This document shows, in pieces, positions 12,199 to 21,482 of a stretch of DNA of 64,000 nucleotides. Positions within the stretch are counted from its first letter, which is position 1; every line of letters begins with the position of its first letter. A program made the position numbers and the translations under genes. The notes under the pieces are model-generated. The model did no database searches and was not told the DNA's origin. It saw only the letters and a list, made by a program, of their open reading frames with translations. The DNA comes from Novosphingobium pokkalii. GTDB lineage: Bacteria > Pseudomonadota > Alphaproteobacteria > Sphingomonadales > Sphingomonadaceae. Where the stretch lies: positions 124,001 through 188,000 of the forward strand of contig NZ_BMZP01000009.1 of the NCBI RefSeq assembly GCF_014652855.1, in the 5' to 3' direction.

Positions 12199-13052
12199 GC
12201 CTGTTTGCAGAGCGCACCTGGACCGCACCCGATGGCCTCTCTCTCTTCGCGCGTGACTATGCCGCCGCGCCCGGCCCGGCGCGCCTGCCGGTGGTCTGCC
12301 TCCACGGCCTGACCCGCAATTCGCGCGATTTCGAAGCGGTGGCGCCCTGGCTCGCCGCGCGCGGTCGCCGCGTCCTCGCGCTCGACATGCGCGGGCGGGG
12401 GCAATCGGCGCGCGACCCGGAGGCGCGCTATGACATCGCCACCTACACCGCCGACGTGATCGCCCTGCTCGATGCGCTGGGCCTGGCCCGCGCGCTGTTC
12501 GTGGGCACGTCGATGGGCGGGCTGATCACCGTGGACCTCGCTACGCAGCATCCGGCGCGCGTGGCGGGCGCGGTGATCAACGACATCGGCCCGGAACTGG
12601 CGCCACAAGGACTGGCGCGGATCGCCGGCTATGTCGGCAAGGGCGAGCCCCTGCCAGATTGGAACGCGGCGGCGCGCGCCTGTGCCACGCTCAACGCCGA
12701 TGTCTTTCCCCACTATGGCGCGGCGGACTGGATGGGCATGGCCCGCCGCCTGTTCCGCGAAGAGGGCGGCATGGTCATCGCCGATTATGACCCTGCCATT
12801 GCCCAGGCCTTTGGCCGGATCGTTGCCGATCCCGATCCCTGGGGCAAATGGCATGCCTTTGCCGCGGCGCGCCCGGTCCTGCTGCTGCGCGGCACCCAGA
12901 CCGACCTGCTCGAAGAGCGCGTTGCCGAGGCGATGGTCGCGGGCAAGCCGCGGGCCCGTTTGGTGCCCGTTCCCGGCATCGGCCATGCCCCGATGCTGGA
13001 CGAACCGGCCGCGCAAGCCGCGCTCGCAGACTTTCTGGCGCCCTTGCCCTGA
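12195..13052 (+). CDS. Alpha/beta hydrolase
   Basis: A 285-residue cytoplasmic hydrolase. It shows VVCLHGLTRNSRDF (oxyanion loop), LDMRGRGQSA, the nucleophile elbow GTSMGGL (Ser near residue 107) and the catalytic His in GIGHAPMLDEP. The order is that of carboxylesterase or lactonase-type alpha/beta hydrolases, but the substrate cannot be named. The ATG at 12195 overlaps the TetR stop by four bases. An open extension to 12102 is only read-through of TetR sequence in another frame. Co-transcription with TetR suggests it modifies the compound sensed by that regulator. Confidence 0.88.
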   Translation: MSLFAERTWTAPDGLSLFARDYAAAPGPARLPVVCLHGLTRNSRDFEAVAPWLAARGRRVLALDMRGRGQSARDPEARYDIATYTADVIALLDALGLARALFVGTSMGGLITVDLATQHPARVAGAVINDIGPELAPQGLARIAGYVGKGEPLPDWNAAARACATLNADVFPHYGAADWMGMARRLFREEGGMVIADYDPAIAQAFGRIVADPDPWGKWHAFAAARPVLLLRGTQTDLLEERVAEAMVAGKPRARLVPVPGIGHAPMLDEPAAQAALADFLAPLP

Positions 13053-13079
13053 ACGCCTGCCCTTGTTGCCCGGGAAACA

Positions 13080-14423
13080 ATGCGCCGTGCCCGGGTTGGT
13101 GCGGCAATGTCAGGCAAAAGGGCAGCGGGCGTGGGCGCACCAGCAGGCAATGCAATCGATCTCGGCCCCGGTGCGCCGGCGACAGGCGACGCCCGGCGGG
13201 CGCGCCGCGCGCTGGCAGCGCTTAACTTCTTCATGGCCGACATGCAGGCCGGCATAGGCCCGTTTCTGGGCGTGTTCCTGCAACAGCGCGGCTGGCAGAC
13301 CGGCCCGATCGGCACGGTGATGACCGCCGGCGGGATTGCCGGCATGGCAATGACCGTTCCCGCCGGCGCGTTCATCGATCACACGCCGCACAAGCGCTGG
13401 GTGGTGGTGATCACCGGCATCTGCACGGTGCTGGCCTCGTTCCTGCTGCTGTGGTCGCAGGCCTTCGTGGTTGTCGCCGGCAGCCAGGTGGCCACCGCGA
13501 TTGCCGGCGCGGCAATCGGCCCGGCGGTGGCCGGGATCACGCTGGGCGTGGTGCGCCAGCGCGGCTTCAACGCCCAGAATGGGCGCAACCAGGCGTGGAA
13601 CCACGCCGGCAACATGATCGGCGCCGGCCTGTCGGGCTGGCTCGGCTGGCGCTTTGGCATGCCGGCAATCTTCTTCCTCGCCGCCGCGTTCGGCGTTGTC
13701 GCGATCATCGCGGTCCTGTCGATTCCCGAACGCGCGATCGACCACCGTGCCGCGCGCGGGCTGGAGCATGATCACGCCGCGCCGGATGATCCCGGCACCG
13801 GCGATGGCCAGGCCGAAGGCTTTCGCGAACTGTTGCGCAACAAGCCACTGCTGATCCTGGCCGCTGCCCTGGCCTGCTTCCATCTCGGCAATGGCGCGAT
13901 GCTGCCGCTTTATGGACTGGCCGTGGTCGGCATGGGCAAGGGCGATCCGGCGATGTTCACCGCCACCACGGTGATGGTGGCGCAGGCGGTGATGATCGTG
14001 GCCAGCCTCGTGGCGATGAAGCTCGCTGATCGGCGCGGCTATTGGCTGGTGCTGCTGATCTCGTTTGCCGCGCTGCCCTTGCGCGGCGTGCTGGCCGGCA
14101 CCTTCATCGAACATTGGGGCGTCTGGCCGGTCCAGGCGCTGGATGGCATCGGCGCGGGCCTGCAAAGCGTGGCCGTGCCGGGCCTGATCGCCTGCCTGCT
14201 CGATGGCACCGGGCGGGTCAATGTCGGCCAGGGCGCGGTGATGACCGTGCAGGGGGTGGGCGCCAGTCTCTCTCCCGCGATCGGCGGCTGGCTCGCGCAG
14301 ATGCTCGGCTATCACGCGACGTTCCTGATCCTGGGTGGTTTTGCCCTGGTCAGCCTGGGCCTGTGGATCGGCTTTGCCGCCACGCTGCGCCCGGCTTGCG
14401 CGACTGGCGCATCCCGGCCATGA
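13080..14423 (+). CDS. MFS transporter
   Basis: A 447-residue membrane protein of the major facilitator superfamily. After a polar N-terminus (about 40 residues) come about 12 hydrophobic segments, with the helix 2-3 loop AGAFIDHTPHKRW (about residue 98) and a central charged, His/Asp-rich loop near residues 220-245. The ATG at 13080 is used; Met10 (13107) is an equally possible start. Its stop overlaps the ATG of the ArsB-type gene by four bases, so the two carriers are translationally coupled. The substrate is unknown. It does not look like the arsenate-associated ArsJ. Confidence 0.86.
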   Translation: MRRARVGAAMSGKRAAGVGAPAGNAIDLGPGAPATGDARRARRALAALNFFMADMQAGIGPFLGVFLQQRGWQTGPIGTVMTAGGIAGMAMTVPAGAFIDHTPHKRWVVVITGICTVLASFLLLWSQAFVVVAGSQVATAIAGAAIGPAVAGITLGVVRQRGFNAQNGRNQAWNHAGNMIGAGLSGWLGWRFGMPAIFFLAAAFGVVAIIAVLSIPERAIDHRAARGLEHDHAAPDDPGTGDGQAEGFRELLRNKPLLILAAALACFHLGNGAMLPLYGLAVVGMGKGDPAMFTATTVMVAQAVMIVASLVAMKLADRRGYWLVLLISFAALPLRGVLAGTFIEHWGVWPVQALDGIGAGLQSVAVPGLIACLLDGTGRVNVGQGAVMTVQGVGASLSPAIGGWLAQMLGYHATFLILGGFALVSLGLWIGFAATLRPACATGASRP

Positions 14424-15682
14424 GCGCCGCCATGCCAAGTGCCAACGGCGCCATCTGGGCCATCGCCACCCTGTCCACCGCCGGCGTCATCGCACGCCCG
14501 ATGCGCTGGCCCGAATGGATCTGGGCGGTCACCGGCGCCGCGCTGCTGGTGCTCACCGGGCTGCTGCCGGTGGCGGACGCCGGCACCGCCATTGCCAAGG
14601 GGCTGGACGTCTACCTGTTCCTCACCGGCATGATGCTGCTGAGCGAGGCGGCGCGCCAGCATGGCGTGTTCGACTGGATCGCGGCAGCCGCCGTCAACCA
14701 CGCCCGTGGCTCGCGCGCGCGGCTGTTCACGCTGGTCTATGCCACCGGCTCGCTGGTCACCACGTTCCTGTCCAACGATGCCACGGCGGTGGTGCTGACC
14801 CCGGCGGTTTTCGCCGTGGCGCGCCAGGCCCGCGCTGAGCCACTGCCGCTGCTGTTTGCCTGCGCGCTCATCGCCAATGCCGCCAGCTTCGTCCTGCCGA
14901 TCTCGAACCCGGCCAATCTCGTGCTCTATGGCGGGCACATGCCGCCGCTCGGCCCCTGGCTCGCGGCTTTCGCGCTGCCTTCGCTCGCCGCGATCGGCGC
15001 CACGTATGCGGTGCTGCGCTGGACCTTCCGGCATGACCTGCAAGGCCCCTGCGCCGCGCAGGTCACCCGGCCCTCGCTGTCGCGCGCCGGAAGGGCGGCC
15101 TTGCTCGCCATCGCGCTCACCGCCAGCGTGCTGATCGCCGCCTCCGCCCTCGACCAACCGCTTGGCCTGCCCACCGCGCTTGCCGGAATCGTGGCCGCCA
15201 TCGGCGTTTCGCTTCGCGCCCGGCAATCGCCGCTCGCCTTGGCGCGCCAGGTCTCATGGGGTGTGCTGCCGCTGGTCGCCGGGCTGTTCGTGCTGGTCGA
15301 GGCGCTCGACCGGATCGGCACGATCCGCGCGATCGCCTATATGCTGTCGCAGGCCGCCGCCGATCCGCACCGCGCCGCACTCGCCGCCGGAACGGTCCTG
15401 GCGCTGGCGTCCAACGTCATGAACAATCTCCCCGCCGGGCTGGTCGCGGCCGGCGCGGTCGGCCTTGCCCAGCCGCCGCGCGTGATTGTCGATGCGCTGC
15501 TGATCGGCGTGGACCTGGGGCCGAACCTGTCGATCACCGGCTCGCTCGCCACGATCCTGTGGCTTCAGGTAATCCGCCGCGAAGGGGAAGACGTGGGCTT
15601 CTTTCCCTTCCTGAAGGTTGGCCTGCTGGCTATGCCCCCGGCCCTGGCGCTGGCACTGTTGTGCCGGGTGTTGATGGGTTAG
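14420..15682 (+). CDS. ArsB/NhaD-type anion (arsenite) efflux carrier
   Basis: A 420-residue protein of the ion-transporter superfamily with about 11 membrane segments. It has the ArsB landmarks FLSNDATAVVLTPAVFA (about 115-131), SNVMNNLPAGL (about 333-343) and DLGPNLSITGSLATILW near the end. ArsB exchanges arsenite or antimonite for protons at the inner membrane. The start is the ATG at 14420 overlapping the MFS stop; an upstream extension to 14042 lies wholly inside the MFS gene. There is no ars regulator next to it, so its role in arsenic resistance is inference from family, and another oxyanion is possible. Confidence 0.82.
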   Translation: MSAAMPSANGAIWAIATLSTAGVIARPMRWPEWIWAVTGAALLVLTGLLPVADAGTAIAKGLDVYLFLTGMMLLSEAARQHGVFDWIAAAAVNHARGSRARLFTLVYATGSLVTTFLSNDATAVVLTPAVFAVARQARAEPLPLLFACALIANAASFVLPISNPANLVLYGGHMPPLGPWLAAFALPSLAAIGATYAVLRWTFRHDLQGPCAAQVTRPSLSRAGRAALLAIALTASVLIAASALDQPLGLPTALAGIVAAIGVSLRARQSPLALARQVSWGVLPLVAGLFVLVEALDRIGTIRAIAYMLSQAAADPHRAALAAGTVLALASNVMNNLPAGLVAAGAVGLAQPPRVIVDALLIGVDLGPNLSITGSLATILWLQVIRREGEDVGFFPFLKVGLLAMPPALALALLCRVLMG

Positions 15683-16689
15683 CCGGAAAAGGCGCGATCC
15701 AGCCACGAAGACGCCAGGCGCGGCCACTGCCCAGCCGGCGCATTGGCCGGGCCAATGCCAAAGCCGTGGCCGCCTTCCTCGAAGAAGTGCGCTTCCACCG
15801 GGCGTCCCGCCGCCTGCATCGCCTCGATGAACAGCGTGCTGTTCTGCCACGGCACCGCCGGATCGTCGAAGGCATGGGCGACCAGCACCGGCGGCGTCTG
15901 CGCCGTGACATGGCGCGCAGGCGAACGCCGGGCGACCAGCGCCGCATCGGGATGATCGCCCAGCAGCCGCGCGCACGACAGCGCGTGGGTATAGGGCGGC
16001 TCCATGGCGATCACGGGATAGAGCAACGCGCCGCAGGCTGGCCGCGCGTCCAGCCGGTCAATCGCGTCCTGCGCCGGGAACAGCGCTTCGCCAAAGCCGG
16101 TCAGCAGCGACGCCGCCAGATGCCCGCCCGCCGAAAAGCCGATCACGCCCACCTGCGCCGGATCCAATCCGGCCGATCCGGCCGCCTCGCGGATCACCCG
16201 CATGGCGCGCTGGGCATCGGCCAGCGGCACGTCGGCGCGGGGCGTCCAGCCTTCGCCGGGCAGGCGATAGACCAGCACGAACACCGTATAGCCCAGCGCG
16301 GTGAAGGCATCGGCCACATCGAGGCCCTCGTTGCGCACCGACACGAACGTATAGGCGCCGCCCGGCACGACCAGCAGCGAGCGGCCATTGGCCTGGCGCG
16401 GCCGGAACACGCGCAGCTCCGGCACGGCCACGTCGGTCAGGAACGTGGCCGCCAGGTCTGCCGCCCGCCCCGCCGGGTGGAACGTGCCGCCCGGTGCCGC
16501 GCCCGGCCACAGCCGCACCGCTTCCGCCGCTTGCCAGCGCGCCGGCAGCGGGCTGGCGCCGATCGGCGTCTGCAACGGCGGACGGACGTCGCCGGTGGCA
16601 GCGCTGGCCAGGCCGGGAGGAAGGACGCCGGCCATCAGCGCGCTTCCCGCCGTGGCCAAGAGCCTCCGCCGATCGATCGCATGGTCCAT
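15679..16689 (-). CDS. Secreted alpha/beta hydrolase (acetylesterase-like)
   Basis: A 336-residue exported hydrolase. The N-terminus has an arginine run followed by a hydrophobic stretch (RRRLLATAGSALMAG), a Tat-like signal. Catalytic features are VVPGGAYTFVS, VIGFSAGGHLAASL (nucleophile Ser), DDPAVPWQNS (acid) and GGHGFG (His). This pattern is shared with acetyl-xylan esterase-like and BD-FAE-type enzymes that deacetylate polysaccharides. The ATG at 16689 follows GGAAGGGAGGG; upstream codons run into the receptor gene and are excluded. It lies 32 bases downstream of the TonB receptor and is probably part of the LacI-controlled transcript. Its 3' end overlaps that of the ArsB-type gene by four bases. 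Confidence 0.87.
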   Translation of the reverse strand: MDHAIDRRRLLATAGSALMAGVLPPGLASAATGDVRPPLQTPIGASPLPARWQAAEAVRLWPGAAPGGTFHPAGRAADLAATFLTDVAVPELRVFRPRQANGRSLLVVPGGAYTFVSVRNEGLDVADAFTALGYTVFVLVYRLPGEGWTPRADVPLADAQRAMRVIREAAGSAGLDPAQVGVIGFSAGGHLAASLLTGFGEALFPAQDAIDRLDARPACGALLYPVIAMEPPYTHALSCARLLGDHPDAALVARRSPARHVTAQTPPVLVAHAFDDPAVPWQNSTLFIEAMQAAGRPVEAHFFEEGGHGFGIGPANAPAGQWPRLASSWLDRAFSG

Positions 16690-16721
16690 CGCCCTCCCTT
16701 CCGCATGATTGCCCAAAGGCC

Positions 16722-19076
16722 TCAATACTTGAAACCGATCCGCACGCCATAGGTGCGCGGCGGCGCATAGCTGGCCGTGGTCGAGCTCCACACCGGGGTC
16801 ACCACCGTGGGAATGCGGCGGTCTTCCAGGTTGTTGACGAAGAAATTGACGTAGGCATGGCCGCTTGCATCGTCAAACTGAAGGTTGAGGTCGGTCTTGG
16901 TATAGCCATCGATCAGCCCCTGCGCGATGTTCTGCGCGGTGGCATAGCTGTGGGTCTGGTAATAGAAATCCACCGCCGGGGTGATCTTCGCCCCCGAATT
17001 CAGCGTGAAGCTGTGCGAATAGCTGGCGCGCGCGCTGAACGTGGGCGCGTTGGGCAGGCGCTTGCCCGAATTGTCGGTCGTCGCCGCAGTGATCGCCGAA
17101 TAACCCAGCAGCGGCGCGAAGATGTTGTACATCGTGTCGGCATAGAGCAGCCCATCGGGCGTATCGGCGAAGCTGAGGAACTTGGCATCCATGACCGAGA
17201 TATAGCCCGAGAAGCGGTCGGCCGACGTCGGCCGGAACGTGGTTTCCAGCTCCAGCCCGCGAATGCGCGCCTTGGCGGCATTGGTCGTCACCGCAATCGG
17301 CCCCTGCACCGGATCGACGATGATCGTCGAAACCTGCAAGTCCTTGTAATCCATCTGATAGGCAGTCAGGCCCACAAACAGGCGGTTGCCCAGCAGGTTG
17401 GCGCGCAGGCCCGCTTCATAGTTGGTGACCGTTTCGGGCGCATACTGGCGGAACCCGGCCGGGTTGGTGCTGGCCTGCAAGCCGCCGCCGCGATAGCCGG
17501 TGGACACCGAGGCATAGCCGATCACGTCGGGCGTGATATCGGCGTCCAGGCCGATCTTCCAGTTCACCTTGCTGAACTTGACCGCCGGGCGATTGCTGTC
17601 GTCGGTATAGGCAAGCGGGGTGGATGACGTGGGGCAGGTGGTGGCGCTGATGTTGCTGCGCGTCACCGTATCGCCGGGGCAAACCAGTTGCTGCTCGCGC
17701 GAGAACACGGTGTCCCAGGTGGAACGCAGGCCCAGGTTGATGCGCAGGCCCGATACCGGCTTGATCGTCGCCTGGCCGAACAGGGCCTTGGACCGGCTGC
17801 CCGTGCCGGAATAGGTGTTGACCACGTCGACCGCGCTGATCGTGGAAATCTCGTTGCCGGTGCCGGCATATTTGGCGCCGAAGATGTTGTAGACGCTGTT
17901 GAACGGCGCGGGTGCGGTATTGCCGGCGTGCAGCAGGCGCTGGCCCGAAGGCTGCTTGTCTTCCGAGATATAGGCGCCGGCGACCAGCTTGAGCGGGCCG
18001 CTTTCATAGTTCACGTCCAGTTCGTGCGACCAGGTCTGCATGCGCTGGTTGAGGTATTCCTGAGAGAACACCCCGGTCGAGGCAGTCACGCCGTTGTTCT
18101 TCAGCTCGGAATAGCCGGCCAGCCAGGTGAGGCTCAGCGCGTTCGACGCGCGCCACACCATCTTGGAGCGGACATCATAGCTTTTCACCGCCTGGCGATT
18201 GGCCGTGACCGTATCCAGCCCCGGATTGACCGCGTCGCTCTGCACGATCACGCCCTTGCCAAACGTGCCTGCCTTGAGATCGGCATCGGGATAATAGGTG
18301 TAGTTGCGCAGATAGACGGCGGGCACCGTGCTGTTGTTTTCACCATAGGCGCCCGAAACGCGCCAGCTCAGCGTCGGCGTGATTTCCCACTTGGCGGTCA
18401 CGCGCGTGCCGAGCAGGTCGGTCTTGTCGAACCGGTCGGCCTTGAACTGCGGGCCATAGCCATCGTTGACCTGGTGGAACGCGGCAATGCGGATGCCGAA
18501 AGTGTCGCTGACCGGCAGGTCGATCGCCGCCTGGGCGCGAATATCGTTGAAGCGGCCATATTGCACGCTGGCGCTGCCGCCATAGGTGCGGCCCGGATCG
18601 GCGGTGTTGATGTTGACCACGCCCGCGGTGGCATTGCGGCCATAGACCGTGCCCTGCGGCCCGCGCAGCACTTCGACCGAGGCAATGTCGAACACCGCCA
18701 TGGTCAGCGCGGCGGAAAACGGGTTGTAGATGCCGTCGATCTGGGTGGCGACGGTGGAATAGCCGCTGAAGCCGTTGTTGCTGCCGATGCCGCGAATGGC
18801 AAAGCCGTTCTGCGACAGCTTGAGCGAAGGCACGGTGGTGGCCAGTTGCTCGCCGGTGGTCAGGCCCTGGCGATCGAGCAGGCCCTGCGCGACCACGCTC
18901 ACCGCGATCGGCGCCTTGCTGATGCGCTCGCTGCTCTTCTGCGCGGTCACCACGATTTCGGCGGGCATGGAATCGGTTGTGCCAGCAGCCGCAGTGGGCG
19001 CGGCTTCCTGTGCCAGAGCCGGCGTTGCCAGTGCGACGATGCCGGCAGTGGCCAGCAAAAGGGTGCGATGGGTCAT
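16722..19076 (-). CDS. TonB-dependent receptor of the LacI/esterase island
   Basis: A 784-residue outer-membrane receptor: signal peptide to about residue 22 (ALAQ), TonB-box-like EIVVTAQK (about 39-46), plug with FAIRGIGSNN and VEVLRGPQGTVYGRNATAG, and a barrel ending in a terminal aromatic (VRIGFKY). This plug form is common among sphingomonad receptors for plant and aromatic compounds. It sits between the LacI gene upstream and a secreted hydrolase downstream, and three LacI-type operator copies lie in its leader. The likely ligand is a hydrolysis product or glycoside/ester handled by the island; the exact compound is unknown. Confidence 0.93.
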   Translation of the reverse strand: MTHRTLLLATAGIVALATPALAQEAAPTAAAGTTDSMPAEIVVTAQKSSERISKAPIAVSVVAQGLLDRQGLTTGEQLATTVPSLKLSQNGFAIRGIGSNNGFSGYSTVATQIDGIYNPFSAALTMAVFDIASVEVLRGPQGTVYGRNATAGVVNINTADPGRTYGGSASVQYGRFNDIRAQAAIDLPVSDTFGIRIAAFHQVNDGYGPQFKADRFDKTDLLGTRVTAKWEITPTLSWRVSGAYGENNSTVPAVYLRNYTYYPDADLKAGTFGKGVIVQSDAVNPGLDTVTANRQAVKSYDVRSKMVWRASNALSLTWLAGYSELKNNGVTASTGVFSQEYLNQRMQTWSHELDVNYESGPLKLVAGAYISEDKQPSGQRLLHAGNTAPAPFNSVYNIFGAKYAGTGNEISTISAVDVVNTYSGTGSRSKALFGQATIKPVSGLRINLGLRSTWDTVFSREQQLVCPGDTVTRSNISATTCPTSSTPLAYTDDSNRPAVKFSKVNWKIGLDADITPDVIGYASVSTGYRGGGLQASTNPAGFRQYAPETVTNYEAGLRANLLGNRLFVGLTAYQMDYKDLQVSTIIVDPVQGPIAVTTNAAKARIRGLELETTFRPTSADRFSGYISVMDAKFLSFADTPDGLLYADTMYNIFAPLLGYSAITAATTDNSGKRLPNAPTFSARASYSHSFTLNSGAKITPAVDFYYQTHSYATAQNIAQGLIDGYTKTDLNLQFDDASGHAYVNFFVNNLEDRRIPTVVTPVWSSTTASYAPPRTYGVRIGFKY

Positions 19077-19089
19077 GGTTCTCTCTCCC

Positions 19090-19107
19090 TGTGCAATCGG
19101 TGCTGCG
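19090..19107. promoter_or_regulatory. LacI-type operator copy, leader of receptor gene
   Basis: Twelve of 18 bases match the perfect palindrome at 19158, including the core GCAATCG. It lies 14 bases upstream of the receptor start codon, inside the probable transcript leader. Identified by similarity only. Confidence 0.45.
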
Positions 19108-19157
19108 GCGGTTCACCGCCGGCGATTCGGCCTTACGCCTACGCCATTGCACGTCAT

Positions 19158-19175
19158 TGCGCAATCGATTGCGCA
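19158..19175. promoter_or_regulatory. LacI-type operator, perfect palindrome
   Basis: TGCGCAATCGATTGCGCA is an exact 18-bp palindrome with the central CG typical of LacI/GalR operators. It is 82 bases upstream of the TonB receptor start and just downstream of the LacI gene. Related copies precede the other genes of the island. Confidence 0.8.
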
Positions 19176-19179
19176 TGAA

Positions 19180-19197
19180 AATACGATCGATTGCATC
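19180..19197. promoter_or_regulatory. Second LacI-type half operator
   Basis: ATCGATTGC repeats one arm of the neighbouring palindrome; 10 of 18 bases match. Its centre is 22 bp from that of the first site, about two helical turns, which would allow side-by-side binding of two dimers. Confidence 0.5.
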
Positions 19198-19240
19198 GCC
19201 CCGCCTGACCGACGGCGCTGTCAATCGGCAGGAAAGGCGA

Positions 19241-20230
19241 TCAGGTCGATTGGCGCAGCAACAGGCGCGGCTCGATCCGCACCGAGGCAGCCTCTTCGCC
19301 GGCAATGCGGCGCATCAGCAGGTCGACCATGATGCGCGCCCCTTCGCGCAGTTGCTGGTCGATCGTGGTCAGCGCCGGCACCAGGTGCCCGGCAATCGGC
19401 AGGCCGTCATAGCCGATCACCCGCATCGTGCCCGGCACGTCGCAGCCCATTTCGGCCAGGGCCTTGAGCATGCTGGCAGCGGTCACGTCCGCGCCGGCCA
19501 CGATCCCGTCGGGCATCGTCGCCAGGTTGCCCAGATGGGCGGCGAGGTCGCGATAGGCCGCGTCGGGTTCGAAATGCGAAGGCAGTTCGATCGGATCGGG
19601 CAGGCCGGCCGCCGCCAGCGCGGCGCGCACGCCGGCCAGGCGCTCGCCGAATTCCACGCCCTGCCGCGGACCGGCATAGGCCAGCAGCCGGCAGCCCCGC
19701 GCGATCAGGTGCTCGGCCGCCATCACGCCGCCGCGAAAGTTGTCCGATCCCACCGCGCAATGGCGCTGCCCGGGCATTTGCCCGCCCCACACCACCATCG
19801 GGCGATAGCGGCGGGCAACGCTTTCGATCACGTGGTATTGATCGGATTGCCCGATCACCAGCAGCCCGTCGACCCGGCCCGTGCCGATATAGCGATCAAG
19901 CCAGCGCTCGTCGTCGGGCAAGACCCGCGACAGCAGCAGGTCATAGCCATGCTCGACCAGGGCATCGGCAAGAAAGCCGATCATGGTGTTGAAGAACGGG
20001 TCCGACAGGTGTTGCAGCGCATCGTGCCCCATCGGCACCAGCACGCCCACGGTCATGGTGCGCTGGGTGCGCAAGTTGCGGGCAATGGCATTGGGCTGAT
20101 AGCCCAGCTTCTCGGCCAAGGCAGCGATGCGAGTGGTGGTCTCTTCGCTCACCCGCCCGGTGCCGCTCAGCGCGCGCGACGCCGTGGCGGTGGAAACCCC
20201 GGCCAATTCGGCAAACTGCTTGAGATTCAT
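19241..20230 (-). CDS. LacI-family transcriptional repressor
   Basis: A 329-residue regulator. The LacI helix-turn-helix occupies residues 1-25 (LKQFAELAGVSTATASRALS), followed by the hinge helix region GYQPNAIARNLRTQRT. A periplasmic-binding-protein-like effector domain covers about 60-329 (VGVLVPMGHD, DGLLVIGQS, VIGYDGLPIAG). The ATG at 20230 starts the HTH directly; 21 upstream in-frame codons have no homology. The gene lies between an esterase gene (78 bases upstream) and the TonB receptor (164 bases downstream) on one strand. Operators of LacI form lie beside the receptor, HSL hydrolase, DUF3237 and tannase genes, so it is inferred to be their local repressor. The effector is probably a sugar or small aromatic; unknown. 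Confidence 0.93.
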   Translation of the reverse strand: MNLKQFAELAGVSTATASRALSGTGRVSEETTTRIAALAEKLGYQPNAIARNLRTQRTMTVGVLVPMGHDALQHLSDPFFNTMIGFLADALVEHGYDLLLSRVLPDDERWLDRYIGTGRVDGLLVIGQSDQYHVIESVARRYRPMVVWGGQMPGQRHCAVGSDNFRGGVMAAEHLIARGCRLLAYAGPRQGVEFGERLAGVRAALAAAGLPDPIELPSHFEPDAAYRDLAAHLGNLATMPDGIVAGADVTAASMLKALAEMGCDVPGTMRVIGYDGLPIAGHLVPALTTIDQQLREGARIMVDLLMRRIAGEEAASVRIEPRLLLRQST

Positions 20231-20308
20231 GTCGTCCGTTTCATGGTGTCGCCTGGCGATCGGCACCATGGCGCCAGCGCCAGGCCCAAGCAAGGGCGCA
20301 CCAGGGGA

Positions 20309-21388
20309 TTACCCTTGCGCAAAGGCCCGGCGCAGCGCGGCAAGCCGGCTTTCGATCAAGTGCCGCGACGGCGCCGCATCGGGCACCACGCGATCGAACC
20401 CGTGATAGGCGCCGGGCACCACCAGCAATTCGGTCGGCACCCCGGCATCGGTCAGCCGCCGTGCATAAGTGATGTCCTCGTCCACGAACAGGTCGATCCC
20501 GCCCACCGCGATGAACGCGGGCGCCAGGCCGCCCAGCCGCGCGCACCGCGCTGGCACGCCAGCGGCCGGAACCTGACGCGATCCCGGTTCGGCACCCAGG
20601 AAACTCGCCCAGCCAAAGCGATTGGCCTGCGTGTCCCAGCCCAGATGGCCAACGCCGGGTGGCGGCGTCACCGTGCTGCCGGTGCGATCATCAAGCATCG
20701 GATAGGTCAGCGCCTGCAAGACCAGCGGCACCTCGCCGCGATCGCGCGCCCGGATCGCCAGGAGCGCTGCATGGCCGCCGCCCGCGCTTTCGCCCATCAC
20801 CGCCAGCCGCGCGCGATCGACACCCAGCGCCTCGGCCTGATCATGCAGCCAGCGCAGGCTGGCATAAGTCTCGTCCAGCGAACGGGTAAAGCGCGCCTCG
20901 GGCGCCAGGGTATATTCCACGGTCACGATCACGCAGTCGAGCGCATGGGCAAAATCCTGGAGATAGCCACGCTCGGCCTTGGCCGTGCCCGCCACGAAGC
21001 CGCCGCCATGGGTATGCAGGATCGCCGGACGCGGGCCGCCGCCGGGCCGCTTGCCGGCGTTGATCACATAGACCGTCACGTCAGGAATGCCCGGCCCCAC
21101 CGGCACCTTGCGCTCTTCCACCGGCACATCGGCGCGCAGCGGCCCGGCCATCGCTGCCCCACCCTCGCGCAGGATCGGCAGGCGCGCCGTGGTGAGCGGA
21201 GAGAGCTTGGCCCCCATCGCCAGCACGATCTGCGCCCCGGCGCGCAACTGCGGGTCCACGCCCGCCAGCGGATCGACCGGCGCCGCCAAGGCGCGGCCCA
21301 TGCCCAGCCCGCCCGCAAGCCCGCCAGCCAGACCAGTGGCGGCAACCAGGCCCGCCTGGCGCAAAACCCCACGCCTGTCGATCATCAT
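20309..21388 (-). CDS. Exported HSL-family (family IV) carboxylesterase
   Basis: A 359-residue alpha/beta hydrolase. The N-terminus DRRGVLRQAG plus a Gly/Ala hydrophobic run ending GRALAAP is a Tat-type signal peptide. The hormone-sensitive-lipase family motif HTHGGG (125-130) forms the oxyanion hole, MGESAGGG carries nucleophile Ser201, GGIDLFVDED the acid and GAYHGFDRV the His. It should hydrolyse short acyl or aromatic esters outside the cytoplasm. Two consecutive ATGs (21388, 21385) follow AAGGAGAGG; the second has better spacing. An operator copy lies about 50 bases upstream, shared with the divergent DUF3237 gene. Confidence 0.88.
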   Translation of the reverse strand: MMIDRRGVLRQAGLVAATGLAGGLAGGLGMGRALAAPVDPLAGVDPQLRAGAQIVLAMGAKLSPLTTARLPILREGGAAMAGPLRADVPVEERKVPVGPGIPDVTVYVINAGKRPGGGPRPAILHTHGGGFVAGTAKAERGYLQDFAHALDCVIVTVEYTLAPEARFTRSLDETYASLRWLHDQAEALGVDRARLAVMGESAGGGHAALLAIRARDRGEVPLVLQALTYPMLDDRTGSTVTPPPGVGHLGWDTQANRFGWASFLGAEPGSRQVPAAGVPARCARLGGLAPAFIAVGGIDLFVDEDITYARRLTDAGVPTELLVVPGAYHGFDRVVPDAAPSRHLIESRLAALRRAFAQG

Positions 21389-21436
21389 CCTCTCCTTGCC
21401 GGATCTATCCGGGGCATCTTGCACAGCGGCCCCAAC

Positions 21437-21454
21437 TGCGCAATCGTTTACTCA
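21437..21454. promoter_or_regulatory. LacI-type operator between HSL esterase and DUF3237 genes
   Basis: TGCGCAATCGTTTACTCA matches the 19158 palindrome at 15 of 18 bases. It lies 29 bases before the DUF3237 start and 49 before the esterase start, so one repressor dimer could control both divergent promoters. Confidence 0.7.
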
Positions 21455-21482
21455 GTTGTCGTCACCGCCTGAAAGGACTGTC

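Noticed and set aside
13080..14423. MFS gene as ArsJ (arsenate/1-arseno-3-phosphoglycerate exporter)
   Set aside because: No GAPDH gene is adjacent and the N-terminus does not resemble ArsJ; only proximity to an ArsB-type gene suggested it.
20252..20284. Inverted repeat cctggcg ... cgccagg upstream of lacI
   Set aside because: The loop is 19 bases, there is no T-run, and it does not match the LacI-type boxes; probably chance in GC-rich DNA.
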